This document shows positions 12,868 through 25,235 of a stretch of 64,000 bases of DNA, piece by piece. Below the pieces are notes generated by a model. That model was not told the DNA's origin and ran no database searches. It saw only the letters and a program-made list of their open reading frames with translations. The stretch is from Panopea generosa (taxonomy: Eukaryota > Mollusca > Bivalvia > Adapedonta > Hiatellidae): NCBI GenBank assembly GCA_029582155.1, contig CM055906.1, positions 18,586,437 to 18,650,436 on the forward strand, given 5' to 3'. A program made the translations under genes and the position numbers. How positions within the stretch are numbered: the first letter of the stretch is position 1; every line of letters starts with the position of its first letter.

Positions 12868-14318
12868 AGGCAAGTGTCGTGAACCGTATCTATCTGTGAA
12901 AGGTTTGTTGAAGCATGAGTCATGAATCGTATCAGTGAAAATTATTTTGAAGCAAGTATCGTAGTGAATCGTATCTGTAAAGTGTATGATAAAGTAAGTG
13001 TTGAGAATATTATATATGAAGAGTATGATAACGCAAGTGTCGTGAACTGTATCTGTGAAGAGTTAGCTTAAGCAAGTGTTGTGAATCGTATCTGTGAAGA
13101 GTATGTTAAAGCAAGCACCGTGTATCGTATCGGTGAAGAGACTGTTAAAGTAAGTGTCGTGAATCGTATCTTTGAAGAGAATGTTAAAGCAAGTGTCGTG
13201 AATCGTATATGTGAAGAGTATGTTAAAGCAAGTGTCGTGAATCGTATCTGTGAAGAGAATGTTAAAGCAAGCGTCGTGTATCGTATCTGTGAAGAGAATT
13301 TTAAAGCAAGTGTCGTGTATCGTATCTGTGAAAAGTTTGTTAAAGCAAGTGTCGTGTATTGTATCTGTGTAGAGAATTTTAAAGCAAGCGTCGTGTATCG
13401 TATCTGTGAAGAGAATTTTAAACCAAGCGTCGTGTATCGTATCTGTGAAAAGTATGTTAAAGCAAGTGTCGTGTATCGTATATGTGAAGAGTATGTTAAA
13501 GCAAGCGTCGTGTATCGTATATGTGAAGAGTATGTTAAAGCAAGTGTCGTGTATCGTATATGTGAAGAGAATGTTAAAGCAAGTGTCGTGTATCGTATAT
13601 GTGAAGAGTATGTTAAAGCAAGTGTCGTGTATCGTATATGTGAAGAGTATGTTAAAGCAAGTGTCGTGTATCGTATATGTGAAGAGTATGTTAAAGCATG
13701 TGTCGTAAAATCGTATCTTTGAATTGAATGTTAAAGTAAGTGTCGTGAATCGTATCTGTGAAGAGAATGTTAAAGCAAGCGTCGTGTATCGTATCTGTGA
13801 AGAGAATTTTAAAGCAAGTGTCGTGTATCGTATCTGTGAAAAGTATGTTAAAGCAAGTGTCGTGTATCGTATCTGTGAAGAGAATGTTAAAGCAAGCGTC
13901 GTGTATCGTATCTGTGAAGAGAATTTTAAAGCAAGCGTCGTGTATTGTATCTGTGAAAAGTATGTTAAAGCAAGTGTCGTGTATCGTATCCGTGAAAAGT
14001 ATGTTAAAGCAAATGTCGTGTATCGTATCTGTGAATAGAATTTTAAAGCAAGCGTCGTGAATCGTATCTGTGAAGAGAATGTTAAAGCAAGTGTCGTGAA
14101 TCGTATCTGTGAAGAGAATGTAAAAGAAAGCGTCGTGAATCGCATATTTGAAGAGTATGTTAAAGCAAGTGTCGTGTATCGTATCTGTGAAGATAATGTT
14201 AAAGCAAGTGTCGTGTATCGTATATTTGAAGAGTATGTTAAACAAATGTCGTGTATCGTATCTGTGAAGATTATGTTAAAGCAAGTGTGGTGTTTCGTAT
14301 ATATGAAGAGACTTAAAC
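12868..14318. repeat. 39-bp minisatellite, about 37 copies
   Basis: Tandem units of 39 bp built from GTCGTGTATCGTATCTGTGA and AGAGTATGTTAAAGCAAGT. Variants alternate (GAATCG or GTATCG; GAGAAT, GAGTAT or AAGTAT; ATCTGTG or ATATGTG) and form blocks of repeated variant order. The edges are degenerate and the core (13200-14050) nearly uniform. Because 39 is divisible by three and no frame-breaking change is frequent, long open frames exist on both strands (about 213 codons plus; 420 codons minus). No gene signals flank these frames, so they are treated as products of the array. Confidence 0.93.
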
Positions 14319-14454
14319 TATTCAATCGATTCTTCGGGACAATTTTTATTTTCGTTTTAATTTCGGTGAATTGATGCTTTGCATCAACAATTTCTTGTTT
14401 AAGCTGTATCGTAACATGATGTTACAATAGGGAAAAGGGCGAGGTTACATGTAA
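14319..14454. other. Flank of the 39-bp array, no gene seen
   Basis: Short AT-rich stretch; nothing recognised. Confidence 0.6.
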
Positions 14455-14640
14455 CCAGTTTTTTAATTCGCGATTTACATATTCACCACTGCTGTTCCAA
14501 GGCAGTCATTCCTGTTATACCACGTGCATATTCTATATGTATTCATTATATACATAGGGATTGAGTTATGTTTATTTTATTGTGGTAAATGATAATTCTT
14601 CTGTTCGTTCATATTTACGCATTATATTTGTTCAGATATA
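14455..14640 (+). repeat. Dispersed repeat family E, copy 1 (diverged)
   Basis: CTGTTCCAAGGCAGTCATTC, CTGTTATACC and a CGTG/CAT segment align with 19491-19640 (CGTTCCAAGGCGGTGATCCC, TGTTTATACC, CTCGTG, CCATGC). A low-identity second copy in the window indicates a dispersed element. Its type is unknown. Confidence 0.4.
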
Positions 14641-17459
14641 TTGCGTTGTTAAGGATAATTGAATTGCAAACTCTTGCCAAGATAGCAAACAATTTTAAAC
14701 CTTATTGTAAATCAGCTTAACGAATTGTAAAAAAGTCATAAAAAAATAAATCGAATCCAATTCTTTACGAGCAAATAATAGAACTGCTTATATAAATTAA
14801 TTGCATAACCTACATGTATTAACAAAATTGTATTTATGGTATTGCATGGATTTATTAAACTGCATAGGCAAAAAACATATATTTATGTGAAATTAATAAA
14901 ATGTGTTCTGAATAATTCACACAAATTACCTCCTTCATTTTAGATTTTGTCATATATTAAGCACTTTCATAACGTTAGAATATGATGCATCCGTGTTTTT
15001 AAGACATAAACAAAACAGAAAAACGTATCTCGTCTTGGAAACACGTGTTAATTTGAAGTTGAATTATGACATTCATGAGTTTATATTCGTTTGCAATATC
15101 TTAGAAAGATGTTTTATGCCCGAAACATTATATGCATGTATATGGACCACAAATATGTGTTTATTTTTCATTAATGGATTTACGCTACGAATATTTGCTT
15201 TTAGTTCATTTAACAGGCATCACCATGATGTAAATGGCTCAAATATTCATTATCACGCAGTAGTATACTATTAGTGAAATGAAATATATAAAAACAAACA
15301 CATTTTTTAAAGTGTCTTTATTTATTTTGAGTAGAAACAGTAAAATAGGATTATGTTCTGAATGTCAATACAAATAACTAGTCCGATCTGACAAATAGAT
15401 TCAATATCTGTAAGCTCTATCAAACGTGGCTGGTGAAGACATTTTTCCATTATATATTCTATTCTTGAACAAAAGTTCAAATTTTAAAACTGAAATATTT
15501 AACCTATCACATACACGCGATATTCGGATCATAGTTAATTGCCTTTTGCTTTTACGGTTCTATTTCTGACATCTGCGGATAACGTTGTATTTATTAAAGG
15601 TCAGACAAGCGACAATAGAGATATATTTATTGAATATGTCAACGTGGAAAGCGTGATGTTGGATACACCAATAAATATATTAACTCACATGTGACGAGAT
15701 TTGCCAACGACACATCCAAAACGGTATTGCCTGTGGTCACTTTTATTTGTATGTATGTCATATGTTTATCATAATATTGTAGTCTGTTTAATTTGTAGAC
15801 CAGTCAGACGGTAACAGGGTAACAGTCTATGCACTGGATCGCATGCATGGCATTATGATAAGGACAGTAGGTAGTCTATCGAAACTGACGTGGAAATTAC
15901 ATTATAACGGTTGTATATGTGACTTGTCAGCGTTTTGATTTGTTTTGTGAGGTTACATTTCACTACTTTTCCCTTAGTTCCAAGCAGGGGGATAAGTGAA
16001 AAGGGTAAGCATATAAACATAGAACGGTTTTGTAATAGTTACAACAAAAAAATGACTTTGTATGAAGTATATCGGGAATGGATGTTTATGAGAGACACGT
16101 TTCACATAATAATGCCATATTTTGTTACGAATGAGTGAAAATAAAACAAAAGTATGTCTTTGTTTGGTATGTTGTTCTTTGTTGTAGCAAATTGTATTTC
16201 CTTTTTCTGCGCTACGAATCTTCGGACGGACTTTGTTTTTATCTCTGCTTAATTAAACTTATACTGCTTGCAGGGAAGGTACTATATATATCTGGTTTAC
16301 CACACTGAGCATTATTGTAAGAGGAATGTGTAGCAACAACATGTTTGTACAAATTGCTGTGTGATTTGGAGACATTGTAAGAGTGAGTAGTTACTAGGTT
16401 TTCGTAAATTGCCAGCGACGCTTGTAACCTTTTTGTTGTAATTATGTTATAAATTATATGCATTTGTGTAATAATCTAGTCTTAGACCTTCGTTTGCAAA
16501 GAACTATACTTTCTGAATAATCTATATTGTAATGGAGCAATGTTTGTTACACTCTATGCTTAGAAATAACATATTAACGTAACCTTTGCTATATGCCTGT
16601 ATGTTCTGGTCATGCATGATTCGTAATTATTGACAGAGTACAGGTATCATGGTCACATCTTGAAGATTGCGTTACCTATTGAACTCAGTGCAAGGTAGAT
16701 ATTTTGCATCATGCATATCAACTGGAATTTTCACTAAACATAATTTCTATGTAAACAATGATAAAGTAGTTTTCATATTAGAAATACATGTACATGTATT
16801 TAATATTGCAGAACTAAATACATCAGGAAAATGATACATACAATTTATATTTGGTGGAATATACTCAGTAGCGCTGGAGACAGAATTGTTTCACCACTTC
16901 AATTTGAAAAAGTTAAATGACCCGCTGATTTAGGACAGAGTTTTAACAGTGACACTTTATGTGTGGATGCAAATAGAAATGTGGATACTTTTTCAACCTA
17001 AGCTGAAATCGCCTCAACATTGCATATTCAGATTTACGCAATAATCATCGCATAATCACACATGAAATAAACCCCCCTACTTTGGAGCATTTTACCGTCC
17101 GCCAAATCGGTTAGTCTGTGCCGGTTCTAAAAAGGATGTTCCGGAGCTCTATCACGACAGTGATTATATAAATAAAATTAAATTTGAAAGTTGCTGTTTT
17201 AGGTTATTATCATATATACTAGTGTTTTAATTTGTCATAATTTATTTATTAATATTCAGCAAGAGATTTTATTTTGGTGGACACTTTAAAATTACCATTT
17301 CTATGGAATATTTGGATAGTTTTTAATTTTAAACTTATGCTACATTTTTTATTTTTGGACATTATAACATCTTGAATTGGGATATTTGAGTAAGTACGAA
17401 AGACATTGCAAGCTATAGCTGGAAAGATGTTAGGCATATTTTAGCAAAATTTTGCATTA
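14641..17459. other. Intergenic, no gene seen
   Basis: AT-rich sequence. The small frames at 14993-15274, 15935-16138 and 16239-16463 have no recognisable features. Confidence 0.6.
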
Positions 17460-17945
17460 TGTGAAAAAAGCACCAAACTTTACATATGGATAAAATATAT
17501 CTTACTAAATATGTTTAACTAAGGCCATTTTAAAAATGGCCGCCAATATAAAAAAAGATTTTGTTTATAGGAACTGTTTAACCCTAAGTCATGAAATTTA
17601 ACACACTGATAAGTATAACATATCTTACTGAACATTTTTGGTTATGGACATATGCCAGATTTTTAAAAATGGTCGCCACTTTCAAAAGGCCACCAAATAT
17701 GTAAAAGATAACGCTGATTTTGAGATTAATTTTGTTGATATGACATGTATCATCCTTTATCATGAAATTTTAAACATTGATAAGTAAAACATATCTTACT
17801 AAAGAAGTTTAACAAGACCTCCAAATTCGAAAAACAATAACACTAAATATAAGATTTGTTTTACATTAACGAGGTGTATTATCCCAGCTCATGAAATTTC
17901 ACACATTGATAAGTCAAACATATTGAAAATTTACAAAAAAAATGA
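17460..17945 (+). repeat. Diverged tandem block with units of about 130-170 bp
   Basis: Three or four imperfect copies, marked by ATGAAATTT near 17590, 17761 and 17891, each followed by AACACACTGATAAG or similar and then CATATCTTACT. Some are preceded by a TTTTTAAAAATGGCCGCC-like segment. Old degenerate repeat or part of a transposon; no coding. Confidence 0.6.
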
Positions 17946-19490
17946 TTTCAATTCCTAAATTTGAAGTTTCAGATAGTAATATACAATGTATCTGCTTGGA
18001 AGTTAAAGTTTATACGGTTATATGTGTTTTGGTAGGTTTGATATATGGACATGAATAAAATGTCCACATGTGTCCCTTTTAAAACGTAATAAATAAATCA
18101 CATTATTTATATTATTTTATATCCTCTCAGATGCATGTCAACAATGTTGAATCTCGTACAAATCACATAAAATCTGAAGGCCTTTATGTCAGATTAGTGC
18201 GTGATTCGACAATATTGACACATACATAGAAAAACAAAACAAAATTAATTTAATCCTTATAATTTCAATCATGATGATGATATCATATTTATTTTTTTAA
18301 TTAGTTTGAGACCACTCAAGTAAAATAAACTATCCGTTGCAAACCAAGGGCTTAGGAATACGGAACAGTTGATATTGATATTAAAGTCACTAAACGACTA
18401 TTTTAATGTGTCAACATTTACGACGGTCATATAATTCTACGCTGAAATCTGGAATGTTTCCAAATGAATTAAGAATGGCACTTAAAAGGTGTGTTTATTT
18501 GCATTGTCCCACGATCGTCTACTTCTGCCAGTGAACTTAAACTACAAATTTTATTTCATTTGTTTCTTGTAGAATTAATACATATGTGTATGGTCAACAA
18601 CTAGCATTCACGTTTGGTAAACGGAACCATTCAATGGCACAAGTTATATCGTGTATCGTTTCATCTCAAATATGAACAATCTTTTATCTAATGCTTGGCG
18701 CCGGTTGAAATCAATGAACAAATTAAATTAATATAAAAACAGTTAACCAAAAAAATGGCTAACAACTGTTTTTGTTGTATTTTATTATCAAAATAAGTGT
18801 GGAACCGTGGTTCACGTCATTTTCGCTCGTATAATATTAGATCGACCATCAAAATGTCAGTGTTTATTTGCTTACGTGACAAACATAATAAAGTAGTCCG
18901 GCTAATGAAAATGCTTTAAATGCATATATGGTAGTGAGATTGGAATTATTATCTAGACGATATTCCTTGTGGAAAATAAATATAACTGTCGTAATAACAA
19001 TATGAGATCACAAGTTTGTTTGTATATCTAAACAATAAATTTTATAAACATGGTTCAGTATATACACCCGCTATTCACTATTTAGACATAGGAGTTCATA
19101 TGGCTGCTTGACATCCATTCAACTAAGTAAAAACACACATTTATTCTAACTTTTTTTCTCATCAGTTTGACATTTGGTTGGTATTATAAATGCATGCGAT
19201 TGTTGAAAGCTTAGAATAATGAACAGGAGACGCAGCTGTCAAAGGACACAACAACCATGATCATTATGAACGAAATGCATTTAATGAATAATTATTATAA
19301 TGTATATTAAACATAATGCTTGCTGAGGTAAGAAATGACAAAACGAGTCACCGTCTTGGAACGATCAATTACACTATACGTTACAAATGTACGATTTTTC
19401 TACATGAAATAATTTATTTACACCATTTCGTTTTAAGATGTTACGATAGTGTGATATAGAGCTTGTTTATGTAAACACTTAAATCAAGTT
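17946..19490. other. Intergenic, no gene seen
   Basis: AT-rich. A small imperfect hairpin near 18738-18775 (AAAACAGTTAACC ... GGCTAACAACTGTTTT). Nothing else recognised. Confidence 0.55.
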
Positions 19491-19640
19491 AAAGCTCCCC
19501 GGGGACGACTTTGATCCTGATCGTTCCAAGGCGGTGATCCCTGTTTATACCTCTCCTCGTGTTTCCCATGCACTTTTTATGGTGATTTTTGTGATGCTGC
19601 ATATTAATTATGTTAGCACTGCTGCGGTGACATTTTAAAT
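19491..19640 (+). repeat. Dispersed repeat family E, copy 2
   Basis: Starts AAAGCTCCCCGGGGACGACT and is less AT-rich than its flanks. One frame reads GDDFDPDRSKAVIPVYTSP, then RVSHALFMV and a stop further on, which looks protein-like and may be the end of a retroelement open frame. It aligns at DNA level with 14455-14640. Identity of the element is unknown. Confidence 0.4.
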
Positions 19641-20905
19641 TATTTGAATAATAAGTTTCCTGTTGGACATATTATTATATATCTGTCTGTTTTGTGAAGT
19701 AAGCAGTTTGCTTGTTGGGATAGCTTGCTTTCCTTTTTCCATAGGCAATTTCAAAGTTGTACCATATATTTCATGCAACATAAATATGTGTCTGAGAAAG
19801 GCCCCATTAAACTGTGATTAATTGTAGATATTTATATTTATTTATGCCAACCATCTAGTAGTTTCTTCTGCAACTGTAATTCCATGTGGTCTTTTTGGTT
19901 AAATGTACTTTAAAATATAGGCCAAACAAGATTATACACTGGCCTTTGTTTCTTTAATATGCTAGTATAACAGAGTAGGTTATCCTGGAAACAAAGTAGG
20001 GGGAAACATGATCTAATAACATGGAGAATCTAATTTACTGACATTACATAGCTGTTTGTGGTAATTTGTCTTTCAATTTTTGTATTCACTATCATTATTT
20101 ACTTTCTTCATTGTGCCAAATGTATCTGACGGAAGATTACGCCATACTTATTCGAGGTTGTTTAGATGTTGGCACTGTATTACGTGCAAAAGTGTATTGT
20201 AACAGAAGTCGTTAGTTTTAGTAATATGTTATTTCTCGTTAAATCTAAACCAATTTGGCATAGCTATCGCTTTAACGAATGTAAATTGTCAAAGTAGTGT
20301 GTATACAAATTTATATACCGTTTCAGTCAATGCAAATTGAACACGAATATGTATGGGTATATTGGCTGCCACGAAATTTGTCAGTTTTGCTAAAATATAT
20401 AGACCAGGACAGGATAACTTTTATTTAGTAATGCAGTACATTGTACAACATAACTAGAGAAAAGTCAGTGTTATTACAAATATACATTAAATGACGGATT
20501 AATTACCAGTCTCAAATATAAAGTTGAGCCTTGGCATGCATGTCATATTAATAGTATTACGAACATTCGCCACTTTGGGTCTGTGTATTAACCTTTTTAT
20601 TTTAAAAAGGATCACTTACTATAATCATATATATTGCTTGCATTTCAACAGTGTATATTAACACAATTGTATTCATTAGATTTACAATTTATTTCTATTC
20701 ATGATCATTTTCAGGTTTACGCTTTGTGTATGTAAACATACATTTGTCCTATAATTTGTTGCCTATCAGTTTGTAACAAATTAATAGCTTTAAACATATT
20801 GGGTTGATATAATAACATTTTATGAAATATTAAGTCTTTGTATAAACGCCATTTAAATAAAGATGATGCTCACGTTCAAGAAGCCGCATGCATTATACAG
20901 TATAT
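19641..20905. other. Intergenic, no gene seen
   Basis: AT-rich. GAAAGGCCCCATTAAACTGTG near 19797 may continue the family E repeat. No gene recognised. Confidence 0.55.
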
Positions 20906-21051
20906 ATCTTAGGAAGGTGTGCAGTATATCTTGGGAAGGGTGTGCAGTATATCTTGGGAAGGTGTGCAGTATATATTGGGCAGGTGTGCAGTATATCTTG
21001 GGAAGGTGTGAAGTATATCTTGGGAAGGTGTGCAGTATATCTTGGGCAGGT
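20906..21051 (+). repeat. 22-bp minisatellite
   Basis: Six to seven copies of AAGGTGTGCAGTATATCTTG plus GG in tandem, with small variants (TATATT, GGGCAGG, GTGAAG). The short open frames here (Tyr-Ile-Leu-Gly and Val-Cys-Ser-Ile repeats) arise from the array. Confidence 0.92.
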
Positions 21052-22383
21052 TTGTTCCGTTGCTTTTATCTAACATGTCCTACCTCAAGTCTATGCGCTG
21101 AAGCCCTGAGTCATAGCAGCTCTAATTTTATTTTCATTTACAATTACATTTCATGAAAAGCGTTGCATTTTAAGGAACAAAATATGTCTATGAAATAGTG
21201 TTCTACGTGAGTAAATAATACAGCAATTCTCATCAATTTTTTTTTTCATCGACTTTTTATATACTTTATATTTCCTGCATAGAATATCTGAAGCCAAGTT
21301 TTAAAGCACCACTTATTTTGTTTGTGTTCAGTTCTGCTTAATTTCCTATATAGAAATTGTTTTGACTACATTTTTTCAATGCCGAAAATTGCATATGGGT
21401 TTGTTCAATTGTTTAGTTTTAAACTCCATACTTGTTTACTGTAATTCAAAATTGGAGAAAAAAGCGTATTGGATAATTCCAATCAGCGCTCTACATTTAT
21501 TTTTGTAACCTTTACAAATACCTTTAAAATCAAAAAATGACTTTTTGGCCGGCTAACGTTTGTGTCTCATTCAATGAATCCCACTGGTAAAAGCAACAAC
21601 TACATTATTACTATGTGTAGGTGTTCAGTTAAAATGGAATATTGGAATAAAACAATGAGATGGATTATTAATTGATCTAAAATACTTCGCAAATGAGTCG
21701 AAATATATATTTTTATTTGTTTTGGTGTCACTTTTTCTTTTAAAAATTTTCAATATAATTTTGCATTTTTGTATTTTACAGATAGCAGATTTCTTGTGTT
21801 TTCATTTGTTATTAAACTATTATTATCTATGACACAATTTTTCTATTCGTATTTGATTAATTTAGCTATTTTTTAATAATCAAATATATTCAAACACGAA
21901 TAATAGCAATTACGTTTTCAACATCAAACCGTAATATTTAAATTAAATGTACCTTTGCTTCTATAATTGTCAAAAAGTCGCGGTTTGACGCAAAATAAAA
22001 AAGAGTGACGAGATAAAATGCAGTGCAATATACATTGAACAATAAAAAAGAAGGTTTTAATAAAGAAAAAGTAGTACCTTCAGAAGATAAAACAAACCCT
22101 TTAAACCTGTAAATTTCCGTTTAATTTGTATATGACTGAATCACAATAAATACATATATAAAACACTATATTCTTTTCATGACAGCATTATGTTGAATCT
22201 GTTTTAAAGGTTAATATTCCTCTTTATTTAAAATATAAATATTCCTCTTTATTAAATATTTTAACTACAATATATATAAAGTAACAGTAACTTTTAGAAA
22301 GTTTATACATGTTCAAATATCTACCCCATACCCATACATTATGTTACAAGAGTTGCCAGGTTGGATATCTTTTGTTGTTTTGT
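21052..22383. other. Intergenic, no gene seen
   Basis: AT-rich. A short local duplication of AATATTCCTCTTTATT occurs near 22215-22255. No gene recognised. Confidence 0.6.
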
Positions 22384-22437
22384 TATATGATGATGCTGGC
22401 GATGATGTTGGTGATGATGTTGGTGATGAAGTTGGTG
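22384..22437 (+). repeat. Short 12-bp GATGATGTTGGT repeat
   Basis: About four copies of GATGATGTTGGT with variants. The Met/Leu-rich frame over it is a by-product. Confidence 0.8.
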
Positions 22438-25132
22438 CACACGTTAACCAGGTCTAATTTCCGCAGTAGCGCTTTTGCTATTGCAAGATTCCCCGCGATA
22501 ACCCGTTTGTTACTGCTTTCGTTTATGATTTTTGTATCATATATCTTATTTGTATTCTTCTATTTATTTTTGATGGATTTCAGGTCCAATGACTTTGTCA
22601 TTTGCACGCAATATCTATTGGTGATCTTTTTTATTGTAACGTTTTAAGCCTTTAACTCAAAGTATTATATCAAAGTAAATTATTTTGCACGTTCTGATAT
22701 CATGTAAATTGTATTCAGGCACTTTGAGACGTTTAATTTATCTGTATGTGCGTGATTCTTTTCCATTCGCTAGGCATTTTACAAAAATCATCCTATTGTT
22801 GCGAATGAACAATTGTTTCTTATATTAAGACGATTCAGTTTGGTTTTCATGAAAATAAATACATTGTCTGTGTAGCAAACGTACTTTATAGGTCCAATAT
22901 GCACTATTTATTATATCTCATAAATATATGTTTCTGCCAAGCTGGGACACGTAATTGCAGGTTTCATGTTTAAATTAATGTGTTAAAGTTATGTCTTATT
23001 TAATTGGATATTGGCCTTGGTTTAATTGATGTGTTCATATATTATACAGCAATAAAGGAAGAAATAGGCTTCATATTTTCAAACATAATCGGCGTAGTTT
23101 CTTTCCTTAAAGTGCACATCATTTTTCGATATGTTCAATTTATTCAAAATCAGTATTTAATTTCAATTTCACTGAACTAAAACAATATGATGGGGTACTT
23201 AAGTGTCATAATGGTATCATGTAGATACAGCATGTTCACAAATAGTATTAAAATAAATGTCATATGCCACCATAGAACTACATGAAATATATATTAACTA
23301 TAATATATTTGTCAAGTCATTGTCTTAATCTGTTTAGTATAAAACAAAAGCATGCTAGTATCTATTTTTTTTCCCGAAAAGTGTTTCATGTTATTATGTG
23401 TTTACATCAAACTAACAATTGTCATTTAAATGACTGGAAACGCTATCAATTCCCCACATTGAGTGATTGTATTGATGTAGTAATATATTAAACAAAATCA
23501 AATATAACAGCCGTTACGTGTAATACAATCTGTAGCACAGACGCCTCAGCAAACCGGGACTATAAATCATATCAATTATTTGGTTACATGTGTCTGGTGT
23601 GGTATGAAAACGAATTTGTGACATATCATATTTGCCGTGTTTCTCCACATTTGCATGAAAAATAAATGCTGCCGATTGCACTTAACGCCCGTATATTTCT
23701 TTTATTTGAAAAATATCAGCTAATGTCCAACTAAATATATAAAGGAATATTGATGTGCAAAGTGTATTAAGTTCAAATTCAAATAATATGACCGTCTTAT
23801 ACAGCAAGAAATTTTACACTGTTTTACGTTTAGAGATAAGATCAAACAGGGGTTAGACTAGGTTGCATTTCACAATTTCGGTATTTTGGTTGCAATATTA
23901 TTTTTGATAATTCTGTAAATGTGTTGCAGTGTATCACTGCGCATCGTCATCAAACTACACCCAGTGTCAGTCAAACTTGGCATAACCCGTAACAATGATC
24001 CAATATTCTTATCTATAGAAAATCATGTTCAAAAGGAAATATTTCCAACACATACATTTGACTCTGCTTTCTCGAGCGAAAGAAACTTGTAAGAGATCAC
24101 CATGTGACGGACCGATGAGATTATTAAGTGAGAAATAACGTAGGTTTCCAATGTCCTGGAAAGTCGATTTTTTCCTATATTTTTTGTTTGTCACTAAATA
24201 ATGCTTTAAATTTTGGAATGTTAGAACTTTAAAAAGCGTTTTCATCCCAAATATGACTTTTTTATTTCTTTCATTTTAGGAACAGATAAAATTCTGTTAT
24301 GCATTGATTATGAGACATATCTGAATGTCATTAGTTTGAGAGTCATGCGTTCAAAAAGACAGATTTTCCTAATTGAGCCAATTAAAGATCCAAAAATACA
24401 CCGTGTTCGTTCTCCTGAACACGACGATTCAATTATAAACAGAAGTATTTGATGGAATGACTTCCTTCATAGTTGATTGATTATCATATTAATCAAGTTG
24501 TAGTATAGTTCTTTGCAGATTGAATGACATTAAAACAATAACACAAAATCCCTCAATACTACTTTTTCTAATTGATCCAATATAACAATTTCGCTATTTA
24601 TTAGTGATTCTTCATTAGCGAGTTTTCATCAGACACATTGTCAAATAAAAGACATTTTGTCATAATGAAACATTATGTAACTAGACCAGCTAGAAGATGA
24701 TTTTGAAAAAAAAGTATGGAAAAAAACATTTTCGCGAAGAAAAAAAAAGCCAATAAAACCTATTTTTTATTAAAAAATCTTATGATTTATATTCTATGTA
24801 ATTGATGGCTCATAGTCACATATTAGGCACAAATACGATAAACTGATAACAAAGGGAACTTTCTTATAACAAGCAGAGCAGATTTTGATATTTAACTATA
24901 AAAAGAACAATTCGACAGATATGTTCCATGATTAAGCTGTGTTACCACCACTGTGATGGTTGATGTTCTTCAGTTGGAATTGACCTTAGATATGACTATG
25001 AGCAGTGAATATGATCGGCATTGTACAGTATGTGTTTTAAGAAAGTGTCATTGATATATATATTAGTTTGAACTTTGGCAAGTATTGATATGACATATTA
25101 AACTCACGTATATAAGCTCAAGGTAAATGATA
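22438..25132. other. Intergenic, no gene seen
   Basis: AT-rich; only short chance frames. No recognised domain or repeat. Confidence 0.6.
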
Positions 25133-25144
25133 ATATACGACTGC

Positions 25145-25183
<39 letters not shown>

Positions 25184-25235
25184 GGCAGTCGTATATAATA
25201 TATATATTTATATATATATATATATATATATACTA
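25133..25235. repeat. AT-rich palindrome with (TA)n centre
   Basis: Perfect 16-bp arms ATATACGACTGCCAAT (25133-25148) and ATTGGCAGTCGTATAT (25181-25196) flank a (TA)n run. A further (TA)n tract follows to 25235. The whole 64 bp can form one long hairpin. Confidence 0.9.

Noticed and set aside
13063..14325. A 420-codon minus-strand open frame
   Set aside because: It lies wholly within the 39-bp array, whose unit is a multiple of three; plus-strand frames are open too. No gene signals or domain.
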